6,576 bases of DNA from Limosilactobacillus pulli (lineage in GTDB: Bacteria > Bacillota > Bacilli > Lactobacillales > Lactobacillaceae): the NCBI RefSeq assembly GCF_947381555.1, contig NZ_CANCWQ010000048.1, positions 1 to 6,576 on the forward strand, given 5' to 3'. Within the stretch, counting starts at the first letter, position 1; the number at the start of each line of letters is the position of its first letter. The position numbers and the translations under genes are program-made. Below the pieces are notes generated by a model that saw nothing but the letters and a program-made list of their open reading frames with translations, was not told the origin of the DNA and did not search any database. Shown one piece after another: positions 1-4,710 of this stretch.

Positions 1-77
1 ACCCCAAATAGTCAATTAGTGATTGTCGATTCTTATCGGTTATAATAATAGCCGATAATATCGGCGAATACAAGAGA
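1..77. repeat. Terminal direct repeat, left copy (circular overlap)
   Basis: These 77 bases are identical to 6500-6576. An exact end overlap of this length is what a de Bruijn assembler with k=77 leaves on a circular molecule, so I read it as an artefact of opening a 6,499-bp circle, not a biological terminal repeat. The segment itself has structure: an 11-bp stem with one G-T pair (TTATCGGTTAT / ATAGCCGATAA, 33-43 and 48-58) overlapping the 13-bp palindrome CCGATAATATCGG (52-64). A minus-strand promoter lies across it. Confidence 0.9.
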
Positions 78-83
78 TATATC

Positions 84-163
84 TATAATAAACATTATCG
101 ATACTCTGAGAACTAATTGAAATCAAGCTAAGACGGTAGCCAATACGGTTGCCGTCTTTTTGT
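84..163 (+). ncRNA. Candidate small RNA with terminator, plus strand
   Basis: A perfect -10 hexamer TATAAT lies at 84-89, although no good -35 is visible 16-18 bases upstream. A strong terminator follows at 131-161, which predicts an RNA of about 65 nt starting near 96. There is no reading frame inside. The only stable structure is the terminator stem, so any function would have to come from base pairing. The -10 overlaps, back to back, the minus-strand promoter at 45-73. This is a pattern-based prediction only. Confidence 0.35.
131..161 (+). terminator. Intrinsic terminator, plus strand
   Basis: AGACGGTAGCC (131-141) pairs with GGTTGCCGTCT (147-157) over 11 bp with a 5-nt loop, followed by TTTTT (157-161). 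The two non-Watson-Crick positions are G-U pairs in plus-strand RNA but A-C mismatches in minus-strand RNA, so the hairpin serves plus-strand transcription. No protein gene precedes it. Confidence 0.75.
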
Positions 164-547
164 CTGCTCATTAGGCCGAGCTTAATCGCAACAATCAGTG
201 GCTCTGAGTCGGTAGCCCCCCGAAACGCCCGTGTAATAGGATATAGCCCCTATTACGTAGTTAACACCATAGGTATGCGACACCTAGTCCCGTGGCAGGG
301 GCTAAAAAAGTGGCTGGATGTTTCGGAAATGCGACACGTTATCCTGCTGATCAATGCGTCTTATTTGGGTTCACGCTAAGTTTCGATTGAAAGTGTAGTA
401 AATCGATCGTACAAATCAACCCTAATGATCAGTGGGAGCAAGGGCGGAATGAGCTTAATCAACGTGCTAGTTTGATCTTGATTGAGAGCTTGATCTGCAG
501 TAATTGAGCTTTGAATCAAGACCTAAACTAGAAATATGTGAGATTAG

Positions 548-587
548 CTCTCTTATTTTTGCCACGAACACGGCGAAAATAAGAGAG
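548..587 (+). repeat. Large inverted repeat (16-bp stem)
   Basis: CTCTCTTATTTTTGCC (548-563) pairs with GGCGAAAATAAGAGAG (572-587) across an 8-base loop. The single exception is a U-G pair in plus-strand RNA (A-C in minus-strand RNA). It is one of the longest hairpins in the window. No T-run follows directly, so it does not look like an ordinary terminator. A short AGCGCAAGCGCT stem follows at once (588-599). It could be a single-strand origin, a transcript-stabilising hairpin or a protein-binding dyad. Confidence 0.6.
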
Positions 588-630
588 AGCGCAAGCGCTT
601 TCCATATGACTTAAGGTGCAGTACGCTCTG

Positions 631-645
631 AAACAGGGGTTTATA
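631..645 (+). repeat. AAACAGGGGTT(T/C)ATA motif, copy 1
   Basis: AAACAGGGGTTTATA recurs as AAACAGGGGTTCATA at 4253-4267. A shorter relative, AAAACAGGGTATTTA, lies near 4992. Copies 1 and 2 sit a few tens of bases upstream of a GGGGGAT ribosome-binding site of a small unknown gene, so the 5' regions of the genes at 685 and 4316 look related. In the second case the motif ends in the likely -35 hexamer. Confidence 0.4.
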
Positions 646-684
646 TAGGTAGATATGTGTATGAGTAGGGGGATGAATTGGATC

Positions 685-873
685 ATGGCAGAATATGGTA
701 CAAAACAATTACTGGACTGGTATTTACGAGGCTATCATGAGCTGGCAATCAGTCATGGATTCACGCTATCTATGCTAGAGGATTACCTGCATGAACATGA
801 CTATGAGAGGGATCTCAAATACAGGATGATCAAGACGCTAGAGCGTGAATTAAAGGCTATGAACAAGGATTAG
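685..873 (+). CDS. Small hypothetical protein (62 aa)
   Basis: I do not recognise this protein. From ATG 685 it is 62 residues, predicted mostly helical and charged, with several aromatic residues (WYLRGY; EDYLHEHDYERDLKYR) and a basic/acidic C-terminal helix ending KAMNKD. No membrane segment or signal peptide is visible. The frame is open from ATG 655, but residues 4-6 of that longer form are encoded by the AGGGGG run (667-672) that looks like the ribosome-binding site, so I prefer ATG 685 (spacing 12, rather long). ATG 673 abuts the run and is unlikely. The 5' region shares AAACAGGGGTT and GGGGGAT with the unknown gene at 4316. GATC sites occur within it, as in the rest of the backbone. 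It could be a copy-control or accessory protein. Confidence 0.55.
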   Translation: MAEYGTKQLLDWYLRGYHELAISHGFTLSMLEDYLHEHDYERDLKYRMIKTLERELKAMNKD

Positions 874-1007
874 AGGGTTGTAATTGGCTCTGAGAGCAAC
901 TGAAACATAGTTGAGTGGATAGTTGTTCATGTTGAATTTGTCTGATAGGGATCTGCAGAGTGCTAGATAGATTCCTATGATCGACTGTAGGCCACTCCCG
1001 TGGTGGG

Positions 1008-1031
1008 TTGTCGGGCTGGCTGCCTCGACAA
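1008..1031. repeat. Hairpin upstream of the probable rep gene
   Basis: TTGTCG (1008-1013) and CGACAA (1026-1031) pair around an inner GGC/GCC stem with a one-base bulge. It follows a short CCAC/GTGG dyad (around 982-993) and is followed by an A/T-rich stretch. It may be a weak terminator separating the small gene at 685-873 from the rep region. The U-run is neither immediate nor clean, so this is uncertain. Confidence 0.35.
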
Positions 1032-1105
1032 TTACAGAACTTTTTACTTTAATTTGGCGCAAAATTAGGCCGTTTTGATCAATCTCATGTTATGATCTTT
1101 AACAG

Positions 1106-1167
1106 AATTCCTAATTTACTTTGTTAATATATAATATATTTATACTTAACAAAACATTTTAGGAATT
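1106..1167 (+). promoter_or_regulatory. Nested dyad and AT-rich promoter/operator region of rep
   Basis: Two inverted repeats are nested about one centre: AATTCCTAA (1106-1114) with TTAGGAATT (1159-1167), and TTTGTTAA (1120-1127) with TTAACAAA (1146-1153). The 18 bases between the inner arms are pure A/T except one C and contain TATAAT (1130-1135) and TATACT (1141-1146). The arrangement lies directly upstream of the probable rep start. It is what one expects of an autoregulatory operator over the promoter, or of an unwinding and initiator-binding site. No clean -35 could be assigned to either -10. Confidence 0.6.
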
Positions 1168-1195
1168 TAAAACTAAAATACAAGGGGATGATAGT

Positions 1196-2251
1196 ATTCA
1201 ATACAATATTGAACAGTTGTTGAGGGCTGATCCTGCAAGGTTTATCAGTCCCAAACAACGGGAATATGCTGAACAAAATGGACGCTTTAAAGACCGTAAA
1301 TTAGTCCAGAAACAACTCGAAAAGCACTATCTGCAGGTGTCAATCACGGGTAGGGGATCTGATATGCTCATTGAACTGGACAAGCCGAGATTAACTGCTT
1401 TTCGTGGGAACGAATTGAAACAAGCTCTGATCGATAACATGATTTATCGATTGAGATTGGATCATCAATACCAAAAAGAAAGACTAAACAGGTCTAAAAC
1501 TCAGTGGGGACGCTACATGGGTCTGCACTATGCTCTCAGTCAGACCGATATTGATCAGAGAGGCGCTGAGATCGAAAAGGCTCAATCTAAGGGCGTTAGC
1601 AGGGCATTTAAGCGTGTAGCGTACAGGATTAACACGAGGCAGGCGAACACGGTTGATAGTGTGCTGAGTAGCGTTGCCAAGGCGTTGGACGCTGAGATCC
1701 ATAAACTACAGGCCTTTTTAGTTGAGGTGGAAGAGCCTGCAGATCCAGATGATCCAGACGCAGAGCCGATCAAGCATAAAGACGTGTTTTATGGATCTGC
1801 AGAGCTTGCTAATGATCCAGATGCGAGTGTCTATGATATTATGGCTCGTGATTTAGATCGATTCGTTCACGATTTAAAAGCCGAAAAAGGCGTTAAACGG
1901 CTGAATCAGATTGTGAGAACAGGGGAATATCAGCAATTCTTGGACGAGTTAGGGACGCCCTACTATCAGCAGGTACTGAGGACTTGGCAGTCAAAAGAGC
2001 TAGTTGATATTGATTACGGCAAATTATGGCGCTTGGCAAAGACTGCAAAGCCAACTAGCGACAAGGATCTTAGAGCTTTATTCATTGATGATTGCGATCA
2101 GTGGCTAGAGCGCTATAGATCGAGGCAGGTAGAGCTTGCAACGAATGGCAATCCAGAGTTTTGGGATATCTTTTACGATAAGGATCTGGACGAAATGATC
2201 AAAGCGTACAACAAAAACAAAGAGAGCTATTATAACGTTGAAACGGAATAA
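1196..2251 (+). CDS. Probable plasmid replication initiator (Rep-like, 351 aa)
   Basis: This is the largest gene on the plasmid. It follows a dyad/AT-rich control region and is the best candidate for the replication initiator, although I do not recognise a Rep family or any rolling-circle (HUH) motif. Residues about 12-65 look like a DNA-binding winged-helix module: a helical segment FKDRKLVQKQLEKHYLQV followed by a basic turn (TGRGSD) and a beta strand. The middle is rich in Arg, Lys and Gln (near GRYMGLHY and RAFKRVAYRINTRQ). There is an acidic linker (EEPADPDDPDAEP, about residues 185-197), and the C-terminal third is helical and aromatic. Start choice: the frame is open from 1163 but holds no ATG or GTG near the only good ribosome-binding site (AAGGGG, 1182-1187). 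ATT at 1196 lies exactly 8 bases after it, the same spacing as several other genes here. TTG 1217 or 1220 would give 344 or 343 aa but lacks a site. An indel that split off an ATG near 1188 is the alternative. GATC sites are abundant. The terminator is at 2267-2295. Confidence 0.6.
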   Translation: MQYNIEQLLRADPARFISPKQREYAEQNGRFKDRKLVQKQLEKHYLQVSITGRGSDMLIELDKPRLTAFRGNELKQALIDNMIYRLRLDHQYQKERLNRSKTQWGRYMGLHYALSQTDIDQRGAEIEKAQSKGVSRAFKRVAYRINTRQANTVDSVLSSVAKALDAEIHKLQAFLVEVEEPADPDDPDAEPIKHKDVFYGSAELANDPDASVYDIMARDLDRFVHDLKAEKGVKRLNQIVRTGEYQQFLDELGTPYYQQVLRTWQSKELVDIDYGKLWRLAKTAKPTSDKDLRALFIDDCDQWLERYRSRQVELATNGNPEFWDIFYDKDLDEMIKAYNKNKESYYNVETE

Positions 2252-2266
2252 AAACTGCATTTTATT

Positions 2267-2295
2267 GAGTGGTCATTGCAGACTGCTCTTTTTTT
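2267..2295 (+). terminator. Intrinsic terminator of the rep gene
   Basis: GAGTGGTC (2267-2274) pairs with GACTGCTC (2281-2288), including two G-U pairs, with a 6-base loop and seven T (2289-2295). It begins 15 bases after the rep stop codon. The equivalent hairpin in copy B of the repeat is at 3908-3935. Confidence 0.8.
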
Positions 2296-2314
2296 ATTAC
2301 TAATGAGGCTGCAT

Positions 2315-2337
2315 AATTGGTCTATACCAATTATAAC
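2315..2337. promoter_or_regulatory. NagR/GntR-like operator with -10 element, copy A
   Basis: AATTGGTCTATACCAATT (2315-2332) is a dyad with 7-bp arms AATTGGT/ACCAATT. It resembles the TGGTCTATACCA-type operators of GntR-family amino-sugar regulators (NagR/DasR) of Firmicutes and actinomycetes, from memory of that family. On the minus strand the extended -10 TGTTATAAT abuts it (TATAAT at 2335-2330), so the dyad would cover the start of a leftward transcript antisense to the end of rep. On the plus strand TATAAC (2332-2337) lacks a -35. The same 16 bases are conserved at 3956-3971 although the surrounding repeat has diverged. Confidence 0.45.
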
Positions 2338-2535
2338 ATGGATCGGGGATGTTTGATTCAAATTGAGCAGTTTTTTGTTTGGAACTGTAGATGAGTTGCT
2401 TAAGACACACACACGGACTTTTTGTTAAATTTTGACCTTTTTTGATTGAAAAATAGCCCTAAACGACCAAAAAATGGACGTGTTTAGTAGCTTTTTGCAT
2501 TTGCTTTAAAATAAGGCATTTCTATTAAAAATAGG

Positions 2536-2564
2536 TTGTTTAAACTATCAAATTCTGCTATTCT
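2536..2564 (+). promoter_or_regulatory. Promoter of the membrane-protein gene
   Basis: TTGTTT (2536-2541) is followed after exactly 17 bases by TATTCT (2559-2564), which is preceded by TG (extended -10, TGCTATTCT). Transcription would start near 2571, only about 15 bases before the leader hairpin at 2586. Confidence 0.5.
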
Positions 2565-2585
2565 ATGTGAGGTTTCGATCAGAAG

Positions 2586-2625
2586 GTCAACTAACGCTCT
2601 AGTTGCGCTGGTTGACTCCTTTTTT
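2586..2625 (+). terminator. Terminator hairpin in the leader of the 2644 gene (possible attenuator)
   Basis: GTCAACTAACGC (2586-2597) pairs with GCGCTGGTTGAC (2605-2616) with one U-G and one A-C position and a 7-base loop. It is followed by TCC and six T (2620-2625). The structure lies between the promoter at 2536-2564 and the ribosome-binding site at 2631-2635. Most transcripts from that promoter would therefore stop after about 55 nt unless the hairpin is prevented from forming. It could simply end transcription coming from repeat A. Confidence 0.65.
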
Positions 2626-2643
2626 ATTTTGGGGGTATTAATT

Positions 2644-3234
2644 ATGTTGACTGTTCTATTGGGGATAATAATAGTCATGTTTTTTATATCGGCTTGCGTT
2701 CTTATTTTTGAACTGTTATTTTACGGAGCGGGATCAGTTGTTTTAGTTGTTTTATCAGTTGTTTTAATGGTGGGTTCATTGATCTTTAATAGACAATCAT
2801 CTGAAAAGAAAGTAAAAAGGAAAGAGTTAAAAGAAGATCCAAATTTTGAAGCCGTAAAAAGCCAGTTTGAGCCGATAGATAAATATGGTGATAGCTATGT
2901 TTCAAGTAAAATTGGGAAAGTGCTATGGGTAGAAGGAATCCGCTGGAAATTGTTTAATGCAAGCGAAATCGTTGAATATAATGTTATTGAGAAAAAGCAT
3001 AACGAAAATAGTGACAATATTTTGGGCAAGGTTGTTGTTGAAGCGGGAACGGGCTTTCACGCTGGTGACGTAATAGAAAGATTAGGAGTTGTTTTTACTG
3101 TAGCTGATGGTAATGAATATGAGCTGTTGGAATTTGATGGGAACGAACCAACGAAAAAAATGGAAAGTACCATAAGCAGACACAATAGGCTTGTTCGATT
3201 ATTTGATGAGATGGTAAATGGAAAAATTAATTAA
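2644..3234 (+). CDS. Two-helix membrane protein of unknown function (196 aa)
   Basis: I do not recognise the family. From ATG 2644 the protein has two hydrophobic segments at about residues 2-26 (LLGIIIVMFFISACVLIF) and 31-49 (VVLVVLSVVLMVGSLIF). A highly charged stretch follows (RQSSEKKVKRKELKEDP), then about 130 residues of mixed beta-type sequence that would lie in the cytoplasm if the positive-inside rule holds. GGGGG (2631-2635) lies 8 bases before ATG 2644. The frame is open from 2536, but that extension would translate the terminator hairpin and lacks a ribosome-binding site, so I reject it. The gene has its own promoter, leader hairpin and terminator and sits between the two long repeats like a cargo cassette. 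From about 2840 to its end there is no GATC, unlike the backbone. Immunity, exclusion or surface roles are possible but nothing in the sequence decides. Confidence 0.7.
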   Translation: MLTVLLGIIIVMFFISACVLIFELLFYGAGSVVLVVLSVVLMVGSLIFNRQSSEKKVKRKELKEDPNFEAVKSQFEPIDKYGDSYVSSKIGKVLWVEGIRWKLFNASEIVEYNVIEKKHNENSDNILGKVVVEAGTGFHAGDVIERLGVVFTVADGNEYELLEFDGNEPTKKMESTISRHNRLVRLFDEMVNGKIN

Positions 3235-3239
3235 GATTT

Positions 3240-3271
3240 AGCGTCCTTCTTTCTGAGGGGGGCGCTTTTTT
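3240..3271 (+). terminator. Intrinsic terminator of the membrane-protein gene
   Basis: AGCGTCCTTC (3240-3249) pairs with the GAGGGGGGCGCT arm (3255-3266) using several G-U pairs, and six T follow (3266-3271). It starts six bases after the stop codon. Confidence 0.8.
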
Positions 3272-3348
3272 ATTACTTAATTTAACTGTTTCTTTATTAT
3301 ACGATAAGACTGTAAATACTTACGTCCACAGTAGAAGAGGTGATTGAA

Positions 3349-3892
3349 TTGCCAGAAACAGCTAAGGAAAAAGAAGAATTGTTTACAATGTTAGAAGTAG
3401 CCAAGATCGTTGGTTGCTCAAAGTCAACAGTCTATCGAGTAGTTAAAGATAATCACCTACGGGCTAAGAAGAAAAAAGGACAAGCTAAATTATACGATTA
3501 AACGATTATAAAACTTGTTAGGACAAAGATTGATGATATTAACGATTCTAAAGAACCAGTTCAAAGAATCAGCATTGAGACGCTTCAGAAACAGTTGGAA
3601 GCTAAAGATAAACAGATAGATCAGCTAAACGAACAATTGCGAATGGCTCAAATCAATCTTAGTCAATCTCAACAATTGCAACTAAAACAAGCTGATCGAT
3701 CAAAGGGATCAGTATGAAATTCACCATATCAATGGCGCAAAAAAAGGTACAAAAAAAGGCAATTCCATGGATAATTTGGCTCTGCTGAGCGCTAGGGAAC
3801 ACCATGAAATCACCAGTTTGGAGAAAAAGCTGAAAGCCGTGGGAGAGATGATCAAGAATTACGATCCTAGTTTGATTTTTGATCTTAAATAA
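3349..3892 (+). pseudogene. Decayed Rep-associated HTH/coiled-coil gene (DUF536-like)
   Basis: Read as one gene it would encode about 179 residues. The N-terminus is a helix-turn-helix (EVAKIVGCSKSTVYRVVKDN, about residues 16-35) followed by a basic KKKKGQAKLYD stretch. The middle is a coiled coil (LQKQLEAKDKQIDQLNEQL). The tail is a second helical, charged region ending NYDPSLIFDLK. This order is typical of the DUF536-type proteins encoded beside rep on lactobacillus plasmids, inferred from family memory. Two lesions break it. A TAA at 3499-3501 follows codon 50, and the frame then stays open to 3717. A tandem GATCGATC at 3694-3701 shifts the frame; removing one GATC joins ...LKQAD to QRDQYE... 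and keeps the frame open to the stop at 3890-3892. Start TTG 3349 lies 8 bases after AGAGG (3336-3340); GTG 3340 is too close. A truncated 50-aa HTH protein could still be made. Confidence 0.7.
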
Positions 3893-3907
3893 AAGCCACA
3901 TTTTACT

Positions 3908-3935
3908 GAGCAGTCTGCAACGACCGCTCTTTTTT
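3908..3935 (+). terminator. Intrinsic terminator in repeat copy B
   Basis: GAGCAGTC (3908-3915) pairs with GACCGCTC (3922-3929) apart from one A-C position, with a 6-base loop and six T (3930-3935). It begins 15 bases after the stop codon of the decayed gene, the same distance as in copy A. Despite base changes a hairpin is kept, so the terminator function is likely conserved. Confidence 0.75.
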
Positions 3936-3955
3936 ATTGCACGTGAGGCTGCATG

Positions 3956-3977
3956 ATTGGTCTATACCAATTATAAC
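3956..3977. promoter_or_regulatory. NagR/GntR-like operator with -10 element, copy B
   Basis: ATTGGTCTATACCAAT (3956-3971) followed by TATAAC is identical to copy A, including the abutting minus-strand extended -10. The flanking base on the left differs, which shortens the arms to 6 bp. Conservation of the dyad within diverged repeats argues for protein binding or promoter function. Confidence 0.45.
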
Positions 3978-4090
3978 ATAGACTGGGGATGCTTGATTCA
4001 AAATTGATCGTTTTTTGTCTGCAGATCTAAAATGAGTAGCTTTAGACACACGAAATAAACTTTTTGTTAAAATTTTGGCCTTTTTTGATC

Positions 4091-4140
4091 GTTTAGGGCT
4101 ACTTTTCGCCCTAATTTTGGGAATGTTTAGTTACTTTTTG
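4091..4140. repeat. Iteron-like GTTTAG(N3-4)CTTTT elements
   Basis: GTTTAGGGCTACTTTT (4091-4106) and GTTTAGTTACTTTTT (4125-4139) lie 34 bases apart. Related copies are GTTTAGTAGCTTTTT (2482-2496) and, on the minus strand, GTTTAGGGCTATTTTT (2464-2449). The surroundings are AT-rich. Such spaced elements near rep genes can be initiator-binding iterons, but the number is small and spacing is not one helical turn multiple throughout, so this is tentative. No gene lies between 3893 and 4315. Confidence 0.35.
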
Positions 4141-4261
4141 AATTTAGCTGAAAATAGCCCCGATCCATGCAGTTTTTGGGCGTTGGTTTAGTATATTTGA
4201 TTGATCCTGCAGACGTTGAAAATGATCGAAAAAACACACCTAAACAGCCAAAAAACAGGGG

Positions 4262-4289
4262 TTCATACTAGACATGAAAAGGTTAAAAT
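4262..4289 (+). promoter_or_regulatory. Promoter of the 4316 gene
   Basis: TTCATA (4262-4267) and TAAAAT (4284-4289) are separated by 16 bases, with transcription expected near 4296, 20 bases before the start codon. The -35 is the end of the AAACAGGGGTTCATA motif (4253-4267) that also occurs upstream of the small gene at 685. Confidence 0.5.
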
Positions 4290-4315
4290 AGAGATCAAAA
4301 TAGGGGGATCTAAGC

Positions 4316-4678
4316 ATGATTAAAAACGATCTAGATAAGTTAAGCATTAGGGCTTGTTGTTGGGCTTTACAGAGCTTAACAGACACCGAAAAAGGCGAAA
4401 AAGCGGACGCAATTTATACGATAGCGACTGATATTGAGTCTGAATTGATCGATCCGATCTTTAACGATAATTTGAGCGTGTGGGATCAGATCCTGCAAAC
4501 AATTGAAAGCAGAACGGATCTGCAGGTCGTTGACTATGTTGATGATCTGCTGAATCATGCAGATAATGCACTAATCAGAGCAATCAAAACACTATCCAAA
4601 GCTAAAGAGATCAGCCAATACAGCAGAGATAGATATATGTATGAGCAGGGCGTGATCGATCTCTACAGTGCATTCTAG
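4316..4678 (+). CDS. Acidic hypothetical protein (120 aa)
   Basis: I do not recognise this protein. It is soluble-looking, predicted almost wholly helical, and acidic: by hand count about 22 Asp/Glu against 12 Lys/Arg, with patches such as DIESELIDP and VVDYVDDLLNHADNA. A Cys pair (CCW) lies near residues 14-16. The start is well supported: AGGGGG (4302-4307) lies 8 bases before ATG 4316, behind a plausible promoter, and the gene ends in a terminator at 4687-4710. It contains many GATC sites, including two GATCGATC and one GATCTGCAG, so it belongs to the same backbone as the rep gene. A copy-control or partition helper, or an acidic DNA-mimic or anti-restriction protein, would be compatible with size and charge, but no motif supports any of these. 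Confidence 0.7.
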   Translation: MIKNDLDKLSIRACCWALQSLTDTEKGEKADAIYTIATDIESELIDPIFNDNLSVWDQILQTIESRTDLQVVDYVDDLLNHADNALIRAIKTLSKAKEISQYSRDRYMYEQGVIDLYSAF

Positions 4679-4686
4679 AGGGTCTG

Positions 4687-4710
4687 AGAGCGTTATACAG
4701 CGCTCTTTTT
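4687..4710 (+). terminator. Intrinsic terminator of the 4316 gene
   Basis: AGAGCG (4687-4692) pairs perfectly with CGCTCT (4701-4706) across an 8-base loop, followed by five T (4706-4710). It begins nine bases after the TAG stop. Confidence 0.75.

Larger units (their letters stand above)
166..654. other. Non-coding interval with hairpins, no supported gene
   Basis: About 490 bases without a convincing reading frame. A 76-codon frame (149-379) begins inside the terminator, has no ribosome-binding site and is not protein-like. The segment contains a perfect 8-bp stem GTAATAGG/CCTATTAC (233-240, 249-256), a 7-bp pairing TAGTCCC/GGGGCTA (285-291, 298-304), the 9-mer ATGCGACAC twice (274-282, 329-337), GAGCTTAATC twice (near 178 and 451) and a 16-bp hairpin at 548-587. 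It is richer in GC up to about 350 than its surroundings. Origin or structured-RNA roles are possible but unproven. Confidence 0.6.
2248..2517. repeat. Long imperfect direct repeat, copy A
   Basis: This segment aligns with 3889-4160. Shared parts, in order, are ATAAAA including the stop codon of the upstream gene, a terminator hairpin, GAGGCTGCAT, the dyad ATTGGTCTATACCAAT with TATAACAT, GGGGATG(T/C)TTGATTCAAA, AGACACAC, ACTTTTTGTTAAA and TGTTTAGT(A/T)(G/A)CTTTTTG. Most of it is clearly alignable by eye, with small indels. AAAAATAGCCCTAAAC (2449-2464) corresponds to its reverse complement in copy B. The same 3' flank therefore follows two unrelated genes, which suggests fusion of two related replicons or a duplication. 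Confidence 0.8.
3889..4160. repeat. Long imperfect direct repeat, copy B
   Basis: Second copy of the repeat at 2248-2517, starting at the stop codon of the decayed gene. The best-kept blocks are GAGGCTGCAT, the 16-base dyad (3956-3971), TATAACAT, GGGGATGCTTGATTCAAA and ACTTTTTGTTAAA. GTTTAGGGCTACTTTT (4091-4106) occupies the place where copy A has the reverse complement of nearly the same 16 bases. Recombination between the copies would delete about 1.64 kb carrying the membrane-protein gene and the decayed gene. Confidence 0.8.

Noticed and set aside
165..360. Rolling-circle origin (dso) suggested by GGTAGCCCCCCG and hairpins
   Set aside because: No rolling-circle Rep with HUH motifs is encoded and no known nick sequence was recognised.
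149..379. 76-codon open frame, plus strand
   Set aside because: It starts within a terminator stem, has no ribosome-binding site and its translation shows no domain or normal composition.
912..920. DnaA-box-like GTGGATA
   Set aside because: A single 7-of-9 match without neighbours is not enough to support a DnaA cluster.
850..1062. 70-codon frame, minus strand
   Set aside because: It overlaps the end of the 685-873 gene and the rep upstream hairpins, with no ribosome-binding site; judged a chance frame.
1188..1223. 11-codon frame as a regulatory leader peptide for rep
   Set aside because: The ribosome-binding site abuts its ATG with no spacing; kept only as an alternative explanation of the rep start.
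1484..1773. Two minus-strand frames inside the rep gene
   Set aside because: They are shadows of a long plus-strand gene and have low-complexity Ser/Thr/Leu-rich translations.
2536..2643. N-terminal extension of the membrane protein to ATG 2536
   Set aside because: It would translate the promoter and terminator hairpin, and GGGGG is correctly placed for ATG 2644.
2230..2678. Minus-strand frames over repeat A and the membrane-gene leader
   Set aside because: They run through terminators, operator-like dyads and promoters that explain the sequence better; no ribosome-binding site.
3659..3901. 80-codon frame, minus strand
   Set aside because: It is the antisense of the coiled-coil tail of the decayed gene; the plus-strand reading is continuous after removal of one GATC.
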